NCBI GenBank assembly: GCA_964509125.1
Contig: CAZDVZ010000021.1
Location: 1 to 35,291 of the forward strand
Source: SIG653 sp964509125
GTDB taxonomy: Bacteria; Bacillota; Clostridia; Oscillospirales; CAG-382
Direction of reading: 5' to 3'
Length of the DNA: 35,291 nt
Shown in pieces: positions 1 to 7,213 of the stretch. Both the position numbers and the translations under genes were made by a program. The notes under the pieces are model-generated. The model saw only the letters and a list, made by a program, of their open reading frames with translations, was not told where the DNA came from and did no database searches. How positions within the stretch are numbered: the stretch's first letter is position 1; each line of letters opens with the position of its first letter.

Positions 1-310
1 AGAAAGTATAATACGAACTGTAAGAATGAGCAGAAATATTTTTCAAACAAGTCCACTGGAGGCTGTACATATAATCGCCTCTTGCAGCAATATTTAACTG
101 ATTCTGTGTTGCACCATTTTGGTTGGTATCAACATTTTCTGCCGTAATTCCATTCACTTCACCCGTAAATGCGTCAACTATTGTAGCATCTTTAAAACCA
201 ATTACAGCGTCGGATGCGCTTGCAGTAAAAGGAATGCATGCAAAAACTGACAGACAAAATAAAAACGTAAGTGTCATGGATAAAAGTCTCTTAGTCTTTG
301 ATTTACTCAT
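1..310 (-). CDS. Secreted protein, N-terminal part (cut by window edge)
   Basis: This gene runs off the left edge, so only about 103 residues are visible. The ATG at 308-310 follows a GGAG ribosome binding site. The first ~32 residues form a signal peptide: a KSKTKR positive start, a hydrophobic core and an ASA cleavage site. It closely resembles the signal peptide of the neighbouring amidase (both share a KRLLSM/KKLLSM start and an FCLS core, and cleave after an ASA or SAA-type site), which suggests that the two secretion leaders share an origin. The mature part starts SDAVIGFKDATIVDAF and later contains AARGDYMYSLQWTC. I vaguely associate that pattern with secreted clostridial cell-wall hydrolases, but the catalytic part is outside the window, so no function is assigned. 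It has its own promoter. Confidence 0.8.
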   Translation of the reverse strand, partial: MSKSKTKRLLSMTLTFLFCLSVFACIPFTASASDAVIGFKDATIVDAFTGEVNGITAENVDTNQNGATQNQLNIAARGDYMYSLQWTCLKNISAHSYSSYYTF

Positions 311-356
311 AACCGTCTCCTAAAAATTATAGTTTTTGTATATATTCACTAAATTA

Positions 357-385
357 ATTCTATCATGTCTGGAATGTTTTGTCAA
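357..385 (-). promoter_or_regulatory. Sigma-A type promoter of the truncated secreted gene
   Basis: Read on the minus strand, TTGACA (380-385) and TAGAAT (357-362) are separated by 17 bp. They lie about 50 bp upstream of the ATG at 310. Confidence 0.75.
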
Positions 386-461
386 TAACGTAAAAACACA
401 TTTAAGCATAATTTTTGTTAATTTTTTTTAAATGCAATTTTTAGAGATTTTAAAATATATA

Positions 462-499
462 AAGGGACTGTAAAATGCAAACATTTTTTACAGCCCCTT
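462..499 (-). terminator. Intrinsic terminator after the amidase gene
   Basis: A 14-bp stem (minus strand AAGGGGCTGTAAAA with TTTTACAGTCCCTT, one G-T pair) lies about 20 bp past the amidase stop. An AT-rich tract with several T runs follows it. It separates the amidase transcript from the next secreted gene. Confidence 0.75.
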
Positions 500-520
500 G
501 CAAAATATTAAAATAGAAGA

Positions 521-2104
521 TTATTCGTAAATATTAATAGCACCCAAGAAGTGAGATTTTAATTTTAAGTAATCGGTGCTGTCTATTACGCCTGAAAAAT
601 CAATATCAGCCGCGGTAAAATATTCGTTTTCAAGTGTTATTGCACCAAGAAAATATGATTTTATTCTTATATAATCAGTTGCGGTAAGAACTCCGTCACT
701 GTCAATATCACCTAAAACAATAATAGTAGCTGATTCGTTAGAGGAAGCGCATGTAACAACATAACCGGTTCCAACATTATCTGTTGTTGCAACTTCAATG
801 CCTTCTATATCGGTTATTTTAACTTCGTTTTTAAAGTTAGCGGCAAATACAGTAGCGGAAGTTTCTGCTTTTACCTTGGAAACAATAGAAGAATCAAGAG
901 AGTATGAACTGTCATCTTTAAGTTCTAATTTTTCGTAGGAAGGATAAGTTTCACCTTCTTTAACAATAACAAACTGCTGACATTCACTGTTTAAATTACA
1001 TTCCCATATTTGTGCGTTATTGGTTGATATTGAAATATCAACAACTCTTTCATATATTGAATGAACGGGTTTGATATAAATAGCACCATTAACATCATAG
1101 AAATAGTATCTTTGGCAGTTTCCACCATTATCGTCCCAGACCATCAAATTAGTTCCGTCTGATGTTCCGGCAGATGCAACATCTAAGCAACGACCGTCAA
1201 GAAGACTTGTGAGCTTGTATTCGTTTCCGCGGCTCATTTTTTCAAATTTCCAAAGCTGAGAATTATCATAAGTTGCAGCGCTTGCAATTGTATCGAAAGA
1301 ACCGGTATTAGTAAGCATCAATCCAGAAGATTTTTGAACAATGGATGCTGTAAAATCTGTTCCTAAGTCAAGAGGGGTATATGTAGATTTGAGATTTGCG
1401 GGTGTAAGTCCAACATGAACTTTTGATTCAATAAGTCCTTTTGCAATCCCTTTTGCTAAGTCATAAAAAATTTCATCAAAAAGAATATTATCACTTTCAT
1501 TGCTTACGAAAAGGTTTTCAATGAGTACAGCATAAGTGTTTGTTTCACGAAGCACTGAGAAATTTGCAGTTTTAACTTTTCTATCAGTAATACTTGCACT
1601 TGAGCCAATCGCGTTTGCATGGATAGATGCTGCAATCTTTGCAGGAATTGAGGTGGAAGAAAGTTGATTGTAGTAATAAGTTTCAATACCTGTTGCAGCG
1701 GTATTTGACGCAGAATTTCTATGAATACTGAAAAATATAGCAAAATTACCGGCGTTTGCAATGTATGAACGATCTATGAGCGCAACGGTTTTATCAGTGA
1801 TTCTTGTAAGGGCAACTGTTTCACCGTTTTCTTCAAGGATTCTTGCAACTTCTAATGCCATTCTTAAGTTATCATCGGCTTCTTCGCGGCGCCATCCGGT
1901 TGAATCGGCAGCGGCCATAGAGCCCGGATCTTCGCCACCGTGACCCGGATCAAGAATGAACGTCGCTTGTGTTGCAATCGTTCCGTCAAGATAATATGCT
2001 TCATAAGCAGCACTTACGGTGAACGGTATGTAAGCAACTAAAGATAAACAAAACACCAAAGTTAATGCCATCGATAAAAGCTTTTTTGAGTTTGAATTTT
2101 TCAT
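521..2104 (-). CDS. Secreted N-acetylmuramoyl-L-alanine amidase with ricin-type lectin and dockerin domains
   Basis: This 527-residue protein should cleave the bond between MurNAc and the stem peptide in peptidoglycan, outside the cell. In order: a signal peptide (1-32); a zinc-dependent Amidase_3 domain (about 48-228); a ricin-B/RICIN-like lectin region (about 256-382) with QLW, CLDV and QRYYF signatures; a linker; and a C-terminal dockerin (about 465-525). The probable zinc ligands are H55 in DPGHGG, E74 or E75 and H128 in FSIHRNS, with the catalytic glutamate E196 in LIENLF. The dockerin has two calcium-loop repeats, GDIDSDG and ADIDFSG, each followed by a TDY helix and ending in FLG. Dockerins plug into cohesins, so this enzyme is probably assembled on a scaffold or the cell surface rather than freely released. 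That role is inferred: no cohesin gene is in the window. An AAGGAG site precedes the ATG. Confidence 0.93.
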   Translation of the reverse strand: MKNSNSKKLLSMALTLVFCLSLVAYIPFTVSAAYEAYYLDGTIATQATFILDPGHGGEDPGSMAAADSTGWRREEADDNLRMALEVARILEENGETVALTRITDKTVALIDRSYIANAGNFAIFFSIHRNSASNTAATGIETYYYNQLSSTSIPAKIAASIHANAIGSSASITDRKVKTANFSVLRETNTYAVLIENLFVSNESDNILFDEIFYDLAKGIAKGLIESKVHVGLTPANLKSTYTPLDLGTDFTASIVQKSSGLMLTNTGSFDTIASAATYDNSQLWKFEKMSRGNEYKLTSLLDGRCLDVASAGTSDGTNLMVWDDNGGNCQRYYFYDVNGAIYIKPVHSIYERVVDISISTNNAQIWECNLNSECQQFVIVKEGETYPSYEKLELKDDSSYSLDSSIVSKVKAETSATVFAANFKNEVKITDIEGIEVATTDNVGTGYVVTCASSNESATIIVLGDIDSDGVLTATDYIRIKSYFLGAITLENEYFTAADIDFSGVIDSTDYLKLKSHFLGAINIYE

Positions 2105-2147
2105 TTTTTTCTCCTTTGTGATTTTTTAGTTGTTTTTCAACAAATAG

Positions 2148-2176
2148 ATAATATCACATAAAAATAACTTTGTCAA
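2148..2176 (-). promoter_or_regulatory. Promoter of the dockerin amidase gene
   Basis: On the minus strand, TTGACA (2171-2176) and TATTAT (2148-2153) are spaced by 17 bp, about 45 bp before the start codon. Confidence 0.75.
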
Positions 2177-2197
2177 TATTTATCAATAAAAATAGAC

Positions 2198-2226
2198 TTG
2201 TAAAACACTTTTTTATTTGTTATAAT
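2198..2226 (+). promoter_or_regulatory. Promoter of hisS
   Basis: TTGTAA (2198-2203) and TATAAT (2221-2226) are separated by 17 bp. The -10 box overlaps an upstream in-frame ATG at 2225, which therefore cannot be the start codon of hisS. Confidence 0.7.
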
Positions 2227-2263
2227 GAAGCAAATATTGTCAATAAAATGTTGGAGTAGTTAT

Positions 2264-3502
2264 ATGAGTTATATTAAAACACCTGTTAAAGGGATGAATG
2301 ATTTTCTTCCGGAAGATATGAGACTGCGTGAATATGTTACGTCTCAAATAAAAGAAACATATGGAAAGTATGGTTTTTCTCTCATTGAAACACCCGCTGT
2401 TGAACATATTGAAAACTTGACAACGAAGCAGGGGGGAGATAACGAAAAGCTTATTTTTAAAATATTGAAAAGAGGAGAAAAGCTTTCCAAAGAAGATTTG
2501 GATGATGTATCCGCCCTTGTGGACAGCGGTTTAAGGTACGATTTAACGGTTCCGCTTTCAAGGTATTATGCTTGCAATATGGAAAAATTAACATCACCTT
2601 TTAAAGCTTTTCAGCTGGGAAACGTATGGCGAGCCGATCGGCCTCAAAAGGGAAGATTCAGACAGTTTACTCAGTGCGACATAGATATATTGGGAGATAG
2701 TTCAATTCTCGCTGAAGTAGAGATTGTTTCGGCTACTTCTGCGATGCTTCTGAAATTAGGATTCGAAGACTTCAAAGTAAGGATAAATGACAGGCGAATT
2801 TTGAAAGCTATTGCAGAAAAATGTGGTTTTCCCTCTGATGAGTATGATAGAGTTTTTATTATTCTCGATAAAATGGATAAGATAGGTCCTGAAGGAGTTG
2901 AGAAAGAACTTATTGCTTGCGGGTACGATGAACAAATTTGCAAGGAATATATGAAATACTATACCTCTCCTTGGTCAGATTGCAAAGCTTTTTGTTCTTC
3001 ATTCTCTGAAAAAAACAATGCAGCAGATAATTTAGAACTCATTATTTCTTGCGTAAAACAACTAAACAAAGGTAATTTTGATATAGTTTTTGATCCCACT
3101 CTTGTTAGAGGTATGTCATATTATACAGGCACGATTTTTGAAATTGAACTTTCCGGTTATGGCTTTTCAATTGCCGGCGGTGGACGTTACGATGATATGA
3201 TTGGAAAATTTGCCGGAATTAAAGTGCCGGCCTGCGGTTTTTCCATTGGGTTTGAAAGAATAATCACGATTTTGAAAGATAAAGGTTTTAAAGCACCCTT
3301 TGAAAACGAAAAAATTGTTTTCCTGGCTGAAAATGGATTAAGCGAAGATCAAATGAAAAAGATGTTCGCAGAAGCACAAGAGCTTCGCTCCGAGGGTAAG
3401 ACTGTCATGATTACTCCGAGAAATAAAAACGTAAAATTCCAAAAAGATAAACTTATTGCAGAAGGATATACTCTATTTAAAGACTTTTTTAAGTCAAATT
3501 AA
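2264..3502 (+). CDS. hisS: Histidyl-tRNA synthetase
   Basis: This class II aminoacyl-tRNA synthetase charges tRNA-His in the cytoplasm. The start is the ATG at 2264, 7 nt after GGAG (2253-2256), which gives 412 residues, normal for bacterial HisRS. It begins with the typical KTPVKGMNDFLPE. Motif 2 is visible around residues 121-140 (VWRADRPQKGRFRQFTQCD), the histidine-specific LVRGMSYYTG at 280-289, and motif 3 with its arginine in CGFSIGFER (324-332). A C-terminal anticodon-binding domain follows from about 345. The gene stands alone between its own promoter and terminator. The aspS gene that often follows hisS in Firmicutes is not here. No T-box leader is visible in the short 5' region. Confidence 0.97.
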   Translation: MSYIKTPVKGMNDFLPEDMRLREYVTSQIKETYGKYGFSLIETPAVEHIENLTTKQGGDNEKLIFKILKRGEKLSKEDLDDVSALVDSGLRYDLTVPLSRYYACNMEKLTSPFKAFQLGNVWRADRPQKGRFRQFTQCDIDILGDSSILAEVEIVSATSAMLLKLGFEDFKVRINDRRILKAIAEKCGFPSDEYDRVFIILDKMDKIGPEGVEKELIACGYDEQICKEYMKYYTSPWSDCKAFCSSFSEKNNAADNLELIISCVKQLNKGNFDIVFDPTLVRGMSYYTGTIFEIELSGYGFSIAGGGRYDDMIGKFAGIKVPACGFSIGFERIITILKDKGFKAPFENEKIVFLAENGLSEDQMKKMFAEAQELRSEGKTVMITPRNKNVKFQKDKLIAEGYTLFKDFFKSN

Positions 3503-3511
3503 CACAAGAAC

Positions 3512-3615
3512 AAAAAACCGTGAATGAAGCAAATTAAACTAATATAAGCATAATTGCCTATTAATTGCAGTTTGTGCTCCATGTTAAATATTTGCATTCT
3601 CGGTTTTTTATTTTT
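3512..3615 (+). terminator. Terminator after hisS, with a large loop
   Basis: AAAAAACCGTGAATG (from 3512) pairs imperfectly with ATTTGCATTCTCGGTTTTTT (3590-3609), and the T-rich tract continues to 3615. The loop is about 55 nt and contains minor inverted repeats. The T tract ends just before the first Zur/Fur-like box. Confidence 0.6.
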
Positions 3616-3616
3616 A

Positions 3617-3631
3617 AAATAATGATTATCA
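3617..3631 (+). promoter_or_regulatory. Fur-family operator, upstream copy (Zur/Fur-like box)
   Basis: AAATAATGATTATCA matches the 7-1-7 Fur-family palindrome TGATAATGATTATCA at 13 of 15 positions. It lies upstream of the -35 box of the metal-uptake operon. Confidence 0.6.
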
Positions 3632-3655
3632 AAAGTAAATATAACAAAAAAACAC

Positions 3656-3683
3656 TTGACAAAAGAAAAATAAATATTATAAT
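3656..3683 (+). promoter_or_regulatory. Promoter of the metal-uptake operon
   Basis: TTGACA (3656-3661) and TATAAT (3678-3683) are spaced by 16 bp. The promoter sits between two Fur-family palindromes, as expected for a repressed metal-uptake operon. Confidence 0.8.
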
Positions 3684-3686
3684 TTA

Positions 3687-3701
3687 TGATAATGATTCTC
3701 A
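3687..3701 (+). promoter_or_regulatory. Fur-family operator at the transcription start
   Basis: TGATAATGATTCTCA matches TGATAATGATTATCA at 14 of 15 positions and begins 4 bp after the -10 box, so a bound repressor would block initiation. The two boxes are 70 bp apart centre to centre. The downstream genes suggest Zur (zinc), but Fur or PerR-like binding cannot be separated by sequence alone. Confidence 0.7.
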
Positions 3702-3729
3702 AATTCAATTTGCTTGTTTAGGATGTTTT

Positions 3730-4722
3730 ATGAAAAGGTTTAGTATTTTTTTAGTTTTCGCAATTTTGGTTCCAACACTATTATTGTTTTCATGTTCAAA
3801 TAGTGAAGTTTCTGATAACCAAAAATTCTCCATTGTTTGCACCGGTTTTTCACAGTATGATTTTACCAAAGAGATACTCGGAAAAAATATTAATAAATTT
3901 GAAGTTGTTTATTTATTTGATAATGGCGCAGATGTTCATAGTTTTGAAAATGATATTGGATACGATTCCAAAATCAAAATAATGTCGTCAGATATATTTA
4001 TTTACAATGGGGGAGAATCGGACGATTGGGTAAGTGATATTTTAAACGATAAATCAATGAACAAAAAATGTGTTGTTTTATCACTTTTAGATTCCGTTGA
4101 CCACGATTCACTGATTGAAGTTGGATCTCAAGAACACCTTCATTATAATGAATCCGAAGAAAACCATTCACATAATAGCATAGATGAACACGTTTGGCTT
4201 TCGATAAAAAATGCAGTCAATATCGTAAACACAATTACCGAAGCGATTGTTTCCATAGATAAAGAGAGCGAAGCAACTTATAGAACAAATGCGGAAGAAT
4301 ATTGTCATAAAATTCAATCATTGCATGAAGAGTTCCAATCTTTTGTTTCCGAATTAGAAGATCCTTTCGTGGTCATTGCCGATAGATTTCCGTTTGCATA
4401 TATGTTTAACGATTTTAATATTTCTTACGCAGCGGCATTTTCAGGTTGTACTTCAGAAACCGAAGCTATATTTGAAAATATTGTCAGTATTTGCAATGAG
4501 GTTTCCAATCACAACATCACGACTTTAATTACTATTGAAAAATCTAATTCAAATATTTTGAATGCGGTTATATCAGCTTCGAAAAAAAATCTTGACAATG
4601 TTACACTCAATTCATTACAATCGGTAAGTGCTGAAGAAATTGAAAACGGGCTTACATATTTTGATGTGATGAAAAGTAATTTTGACTCATTAAAAAAAGC
4701 TTTAAAGCAAAAGGCGGAATAA
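3730..4722 (+). CDS. Metal ABC transporter substrate-binding lipoprotein (ZnuA/cluster A-I family)
   Basis: This 330-residue lipoprotein should capture Zn2+ (or Mn2+) outside the membrane and hand it to the permease encoded next. The start is the ATG at 3730, after AGGA. A signal peptide ends in the lipobox LFSC, with the lipidated cysteine at 22. Likely metal ligands are H70 in DVHSFE, H154 in DEHVWLS and E270 in ITIEKSNS. D218 in ADRFPFAY stands where ZnuA has its third histidine, a variant I associate with clostridial members. A histidine-rich loop (about 136-148, HLHYNESEENHSH) favours zinc. It is the first gene of a two-gene operon under Fur-family boxes. Confidence 0.9.
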   Translation: MKRFSIFLVFAILVPTLLLFSCSNSEVSDNQKFSIVCTGFSQYDFTKEILGKNINKFEVVYLFDNGADVHSFENDIGYDSKIKIMSSDIFIYNGGESDDWVSDILNDKSMNKKCVVLSLLDSVDHDSLIEVGSQEHLHYNESEENHSHNSIDEHVWLSIKNAVNIVNTITEAIVSIDKESEATYRTNAEEYCHKIQSLHEEFQSFVSELEDPFVVIADRFPFAYMFNDFNISYAAAFSGCTSETEAIFENIVSICNEVSNHNITTLITIEKSNSNILNAVISASKKNLDNVTLNSLQSVSAEEIENGLTYFDVMKSNFDSLKKALKQKAE

Positions 4723-4726
4723 AATT

Positions 4727-5587
4727 ATGAAAGATTTTTTTCAAACAATACAGACATATTTTTCCTTTCCATTTGTTGTTTATTCGTTCATAGTCGGTGT
4801 ATTGATTGCATTTTCTTCTTCATTGTTTGGAGCATCTCTTGTTTTGAAACGTAATTCAATGATTGGAGATGGTTTATCACATATTGCTTTTGGTGCGATG
4901 GCCATTTCTGCGGTTTTAAATATTGCTGTTAATGATATGTTGATAGTTATGCCCATAACAGTGATAGCTGCTATTGTTATTTTGATGACAAATAAAAAGT
5001 CAAAAATAAACGGCGATGCGTCAATTGCAATGCTTTCTGTTGGTTCTCTCGCTATAGGTTATATGTTGATGAATATTTTTCCTGTTTCAACTAATGTAAG
5101 CGGTGATGTTTGCAGCAGTCTTTTTGGCTCTACAGCGTTTTTAAATTTAAAAGAGATCGATGTAATTATATGCGCAATATTCTCAATTTTTGTTATTATA
5201 CTTTTTATATTTAACTATCATAGAATCTTTTCCGTTACATTTGATGAAGATTTCTCTCTCTCATGCGGAATTCGTGCAGAAAGAATTAATCTATTAATGG
5301 CTATAATAACTGCTATTGTTATTGTCCTTTCCATGAATCTTGTGGGTGCATTATTAATTTCTGCTTTAATAGTTTTTCCGCCAATATCAGCAATGAGAAT
5401 CTGTAAAAGTTATTTTTCAACAGTAATAACTTCTGCAATAATATCTGTATTCAGTGCCGCATTTGGAATTATATTATCCATGTATATAAAAAGCCCTGTA
5501 GGATCTACAGTTGCATGTGTAAATATTTTTATGTTTTTTGTTTGTTGGATAATAGCAACATTTAAATCAAAATGTGTGAAAAATTGA
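4727..5587 (+). CDS. Metal ABC transporter permease (ZnuB/ABC-3 family)
   Basis: This 286-residue integral membrane protein has about eight hydrophobic segments and typical ABC-3 stretches: SLFGASLVLKRNSMIGDGLSH near the start, then SGDVCSSLFGS and GALLISALIVFPPISAMR. It should form the zinc/manganese channel of the uptake system. The ATG lies 4 nt after the lipoprotein stop with a GGCGGA site. No ATPase gene lies between or after the two genes, although most such operons carry one, so the pair must use an ATPase encoded elsewhere or be incomplete. It ends in TGA. Confidence 0.92.
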   Translation: MKDFFQTIQTYFSFPFVVYSFIVGVLIAFSSSLFGASLVLKRNSMIGDGLSHIAFGAMAISAVLNIAVNDMLIVMPITVIAAIVILMTNKKSKINGDASIAMLSVGSLAIGYMLMNIFPVSTNVSGDVCSSLFGSTAFLNLKEIDVIICAIFSIFVIILFIFNYHRIFSVTFDEDFSLSCGIRAERINLLMAIITAIVIVLSMNLVGALLISALIVFPPISAMRICKSYFSTVITSAIISVFSAAFGIILSMYIKSPVGSTVACVNIFMFFVCWIIATFKSKCVKN

Positions 5588-5619
5588 AGAAAATAAATCG
5601 AATTTCTAAATATAAATAC

Positions 5620-5648
5620 TTGACTTTTTTATGCTGTTATGATAAAAT
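5620..5648 (+). promoter_or_regulatory. Promoter of prfB
   Basis: TTGACT (5620-5625) and TAAAAT (5643-5648) are separated by 17 bp, about 27 bp before the start codon. Confidence 0.65.
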
Positions 5649-5674
5649 AAGAAAAAACAGTTGGGAGATTCCAT

Positions 5675-6784
5675 TTGATTATAAAATTGGATCAGGCTAT
5701 GCCTGATATTAAAGAATTAAAAAAGAATATCGAAGAATTGGGAGAATCTTTAAATTTAGATGTTCTAAAGTCTCGCATCGACGATCTTAATGAAAAAATA
5801 AATGCGTCCGGTTTTTGGGATGATCCTTCTGCTGCCAAACCAATATTAAAAGAGCTTACTTCCAAAAAGAACACCTACGATAAGTACATGAAACTGAAAA
5901 AAGGGTTCGATGATCTTTTCGATTTGATTGATTTGGCAATTGCCGAAGATGATGAATCCCTCGCAGATGAGATACTTTCAGAATTTTCTTTACTAAAGCC
6001 TGAATATGAAAATCAAAAAATTGAAGTTTTGCTTTCAGGTGAATTTGATGGAAATAATGCCATACTCTCAATACATCCCGGTGCCGGCGGCACAGAAGCA
6101 CAGGATTGGGCCCAAATGCTTTATAGAATGTATTGTCGCTTTGCCGAACGTAGGAAATTTAAGGTAAAGGTTTTAGATTATTTGGACGGAGACGAAGCTG
6201 GTATAAAAAGTGTTTCCATTTTGATCGAAGGCGAAAATGCATATGGCTACTTAAAGAGTGAACATGGTGTTCACAGGCTTGTTCGTGTTTCACCGTTCGA
6301 TTCATCCGGGAGAAGACATACGTCTTTTGCTTCTGTTGAAGTAATGCCTGAATTTAACGATGATATGGACATAGTTATAGATGACGCCGATATTAAAATT
6401 GATACTCATCGTTCAAGTGGTGCCGGCGGACAGCATATTAATAAAACTGATTCTGCTGTTAGAATAACTCATATTCCTACGGGGATAGTTGTTGGTTGAC
6501 AAACAGAACGGAGTCAATTACAAAATAAAGAAACTGCAATGAAAATGCTTAAAAGCCGTCTTCTTGAAATCAAGGAGAGAGAGAAGCTTGAAAGAATAGA
6601 GGATATTGCAGGAAATAAAATGAACATTGAGTGGGGAAGTCAAATACGTAGTTATGTTTTCATGCCATATACCTTGGCTAAAGACAACAGAACAGGGTAT
6701 GAAACCGGCAACATTGCTGCGGTTATTGACGGAGAAATTGATGAGTTTATAAATGAATTTCTCAAATATTCTTGCAAAAAATAA
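5675..6784 (+). CDS. prfB: Peptide chain release factor 2, interrupted by an in-frame UGA at codon 275
   Basis: RF2 ends translation at UAA and UGA. The start is the TTG at 5675, 7 nt after GGGAG. Across the UGA the frame is 369 residues, the normal RF2 size. Hallmarks are the SPF anticodon-like motif (206-208) and GGQ (251-253). The early CUU-UGA-C frameshift site of most RF2 genes (around codon 25) is absent: that part reads straight through (LGESLNLDVLKSR). Codon 275 (6497-6499) is TGA, in the place of the cysteine in the usual VVQCQ. Downstream, the same frame continues with intact conserved RF2 sequence (QTERSQLQNKETAMKM, then IEWGSQIRSYVF) to a TAA. Termination at 275 gives a 274-residue product lacking the conserved C-terminal part. 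Readthrough, selenocysteine, recent mutation or sequence error are all possible. If RF2 is essential here, a true pseudogene is unlikely unless a second copy exists. Confidence 0.9.
6497..6499 (+). other. In-frame UGA codon (possible recoding site) in prfB
   Basis: The codons read GTT GTT GGT TGA CAA ACA GAA. The UGA is followed by C, which is known as a leaky termination context and is also found at classical RF2 frameshift sites. A +1 shift here would run out of frame and is not productive, but zero-frame readthrough restores the complete protein. A 5-bp stem (TTGAC 6496-6500 with GTCAA 6513-6517) encloses the UGA. It does not look like a standard bacterial SECIS, whose apical loop lies farther downstream. 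Confidence 0.75.
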
Positions 6785-6815
6785 ATTATAAATAACAAAA
6801 TAACAAAATTAAGGA

Positions 6816-6821
6816 TATAAT
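6816..6821 (+). promoter_or_regulatory. Possible -10 box for the small acidic membrane protein gene
   Basis: TATAAT lies 26 bp before the start codon. The best partner 17 bp upstream, TAACAA (6793-6798), is a poor -35 box, so the promoter is tentative. Confidence 0.35.
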
Positions 6822-6841
6822 ATAATAACGGAGGTATCATT

Positions 6842-7162
6842 ATGAAAAAAACAAAATTTTACATTGGAATCTGTTTGATCGTTCAATGTGTATGCTTCGC
6901 AATTGCGGCCTTGATCCTTTCGGGGAAGAAAAAAAATGGTTTGTCTAAAGCGCTTGCCATAACAGCTGGAATTGGTGGTGTATCAGGCGTTGCTCTTGTA
7001 GCATTGGCACTTAAAGAAAAGAAAAAGCTTGCAGCTTGCTGTGAAGATTGTTTGGATGATTTTGATGATGAATTCTTTATCGATGAAGATGAAGACATTT
7101 ATTGCACAGTTGATGATGACGAAGAAGAAGTGATCGACACAGAGGACTCCGAAAACATCTAA
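6842..7162 (+). CDS. Small membrane protein with a strongly acidic tail, unknown function
   Basis: This 106-residue protein has GGAGG 6 nt before its ATG. Two hydrophobic segments (about 6-27 and 36-56) are separated by a short basic stretch (GKKKNG). A KEKKK stop and an Asp/Glu-rich tail (about 67-106) with three cysteines in CCEDC follow. The second segment is glycine/alanine rich. I do not recognise a family. The acidic cytoplasmic or external tail could bind cations or a protein partner, but that is speculation. It has its own strong terminator and looks monocistronic. Confidence 0.75.
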   Translation: MKKTKFYIGICLIVQCVCFAIAALILSGKKKNGLSKALAITAGIGGVSGVALVALALKEKKKLAACCEDCLDDFDDEFFIDEDEDIYCTVDDDEEEVIDTEDSENI

Positions 7163-7167
7163 TATTT

Positions 7168-7203
7168 AAGGCTTTCGGCGGATATCGTCGAAAGCCTTTT
7201 TTT
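7168..7203 (+). terminator. Intrinsic terminator
   Basis: A 13-bp stem (AAGGCTTTCGGCG with CGTCGAAAGCCTT, one wobble) with a 5-nt loop is followed by seven T residues. It sits 6 bp after the stop of the acidic membrane protein gene and before the convergent Nudix gene. Confidence 0.9.
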
Positions 7204-7213
7204 AATTTGATTC

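Noticed and set aside
521..2104. ORFs on the opposite strand or in other frames of the amidase and other large genes
   Set aside because: They lack ribosome sites and family-like sequence and lie wholly inside convincing genes, so they are shadows.
2225..2263. Longer hisS start at ATG 2225
   Set aside because: This ATG overlaps the -10 box TATAAT and lacks a ribosome site. The ATG at 2264 follows GGAG and matches the normal HisRS N terminus.
3565..3729. Longer start for the metal-binding lipoprotein upstream of 3730
   Set aside because: The extension crosses the terminator, both Fur-family boxes and the promoter, and would bury the signal peptide.
6497..6538. Programmed +1 frameshift at the prfB UGA
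   Set aside because: A shift to +1 after GGT leads to GAC AAA CAG and then a stop without any RF2-like sequence. Only zero-frame readthrough gives the conserved C terminus.
5675..6784. Reassigned genetic code (UGA read as tryptophan or glycine)
   Set aside because: At least eight other genes here end naturally in TGA (for example 5585-5587, 8678-8680, 9544-9546, 19278-19280, 22200-22202, 24361-24363, 25196-25198, 28833-28835), and no other core gene contains an internal TGA.
6539..6784. Separate gene for the RF2 C-terminal part (start ATG 6539)
   Set aside because: No ribosome binding site precedes this ATG, and the conserved RF2 sequence already begins upstream at 6500. It is better read as the continuation of prfB.
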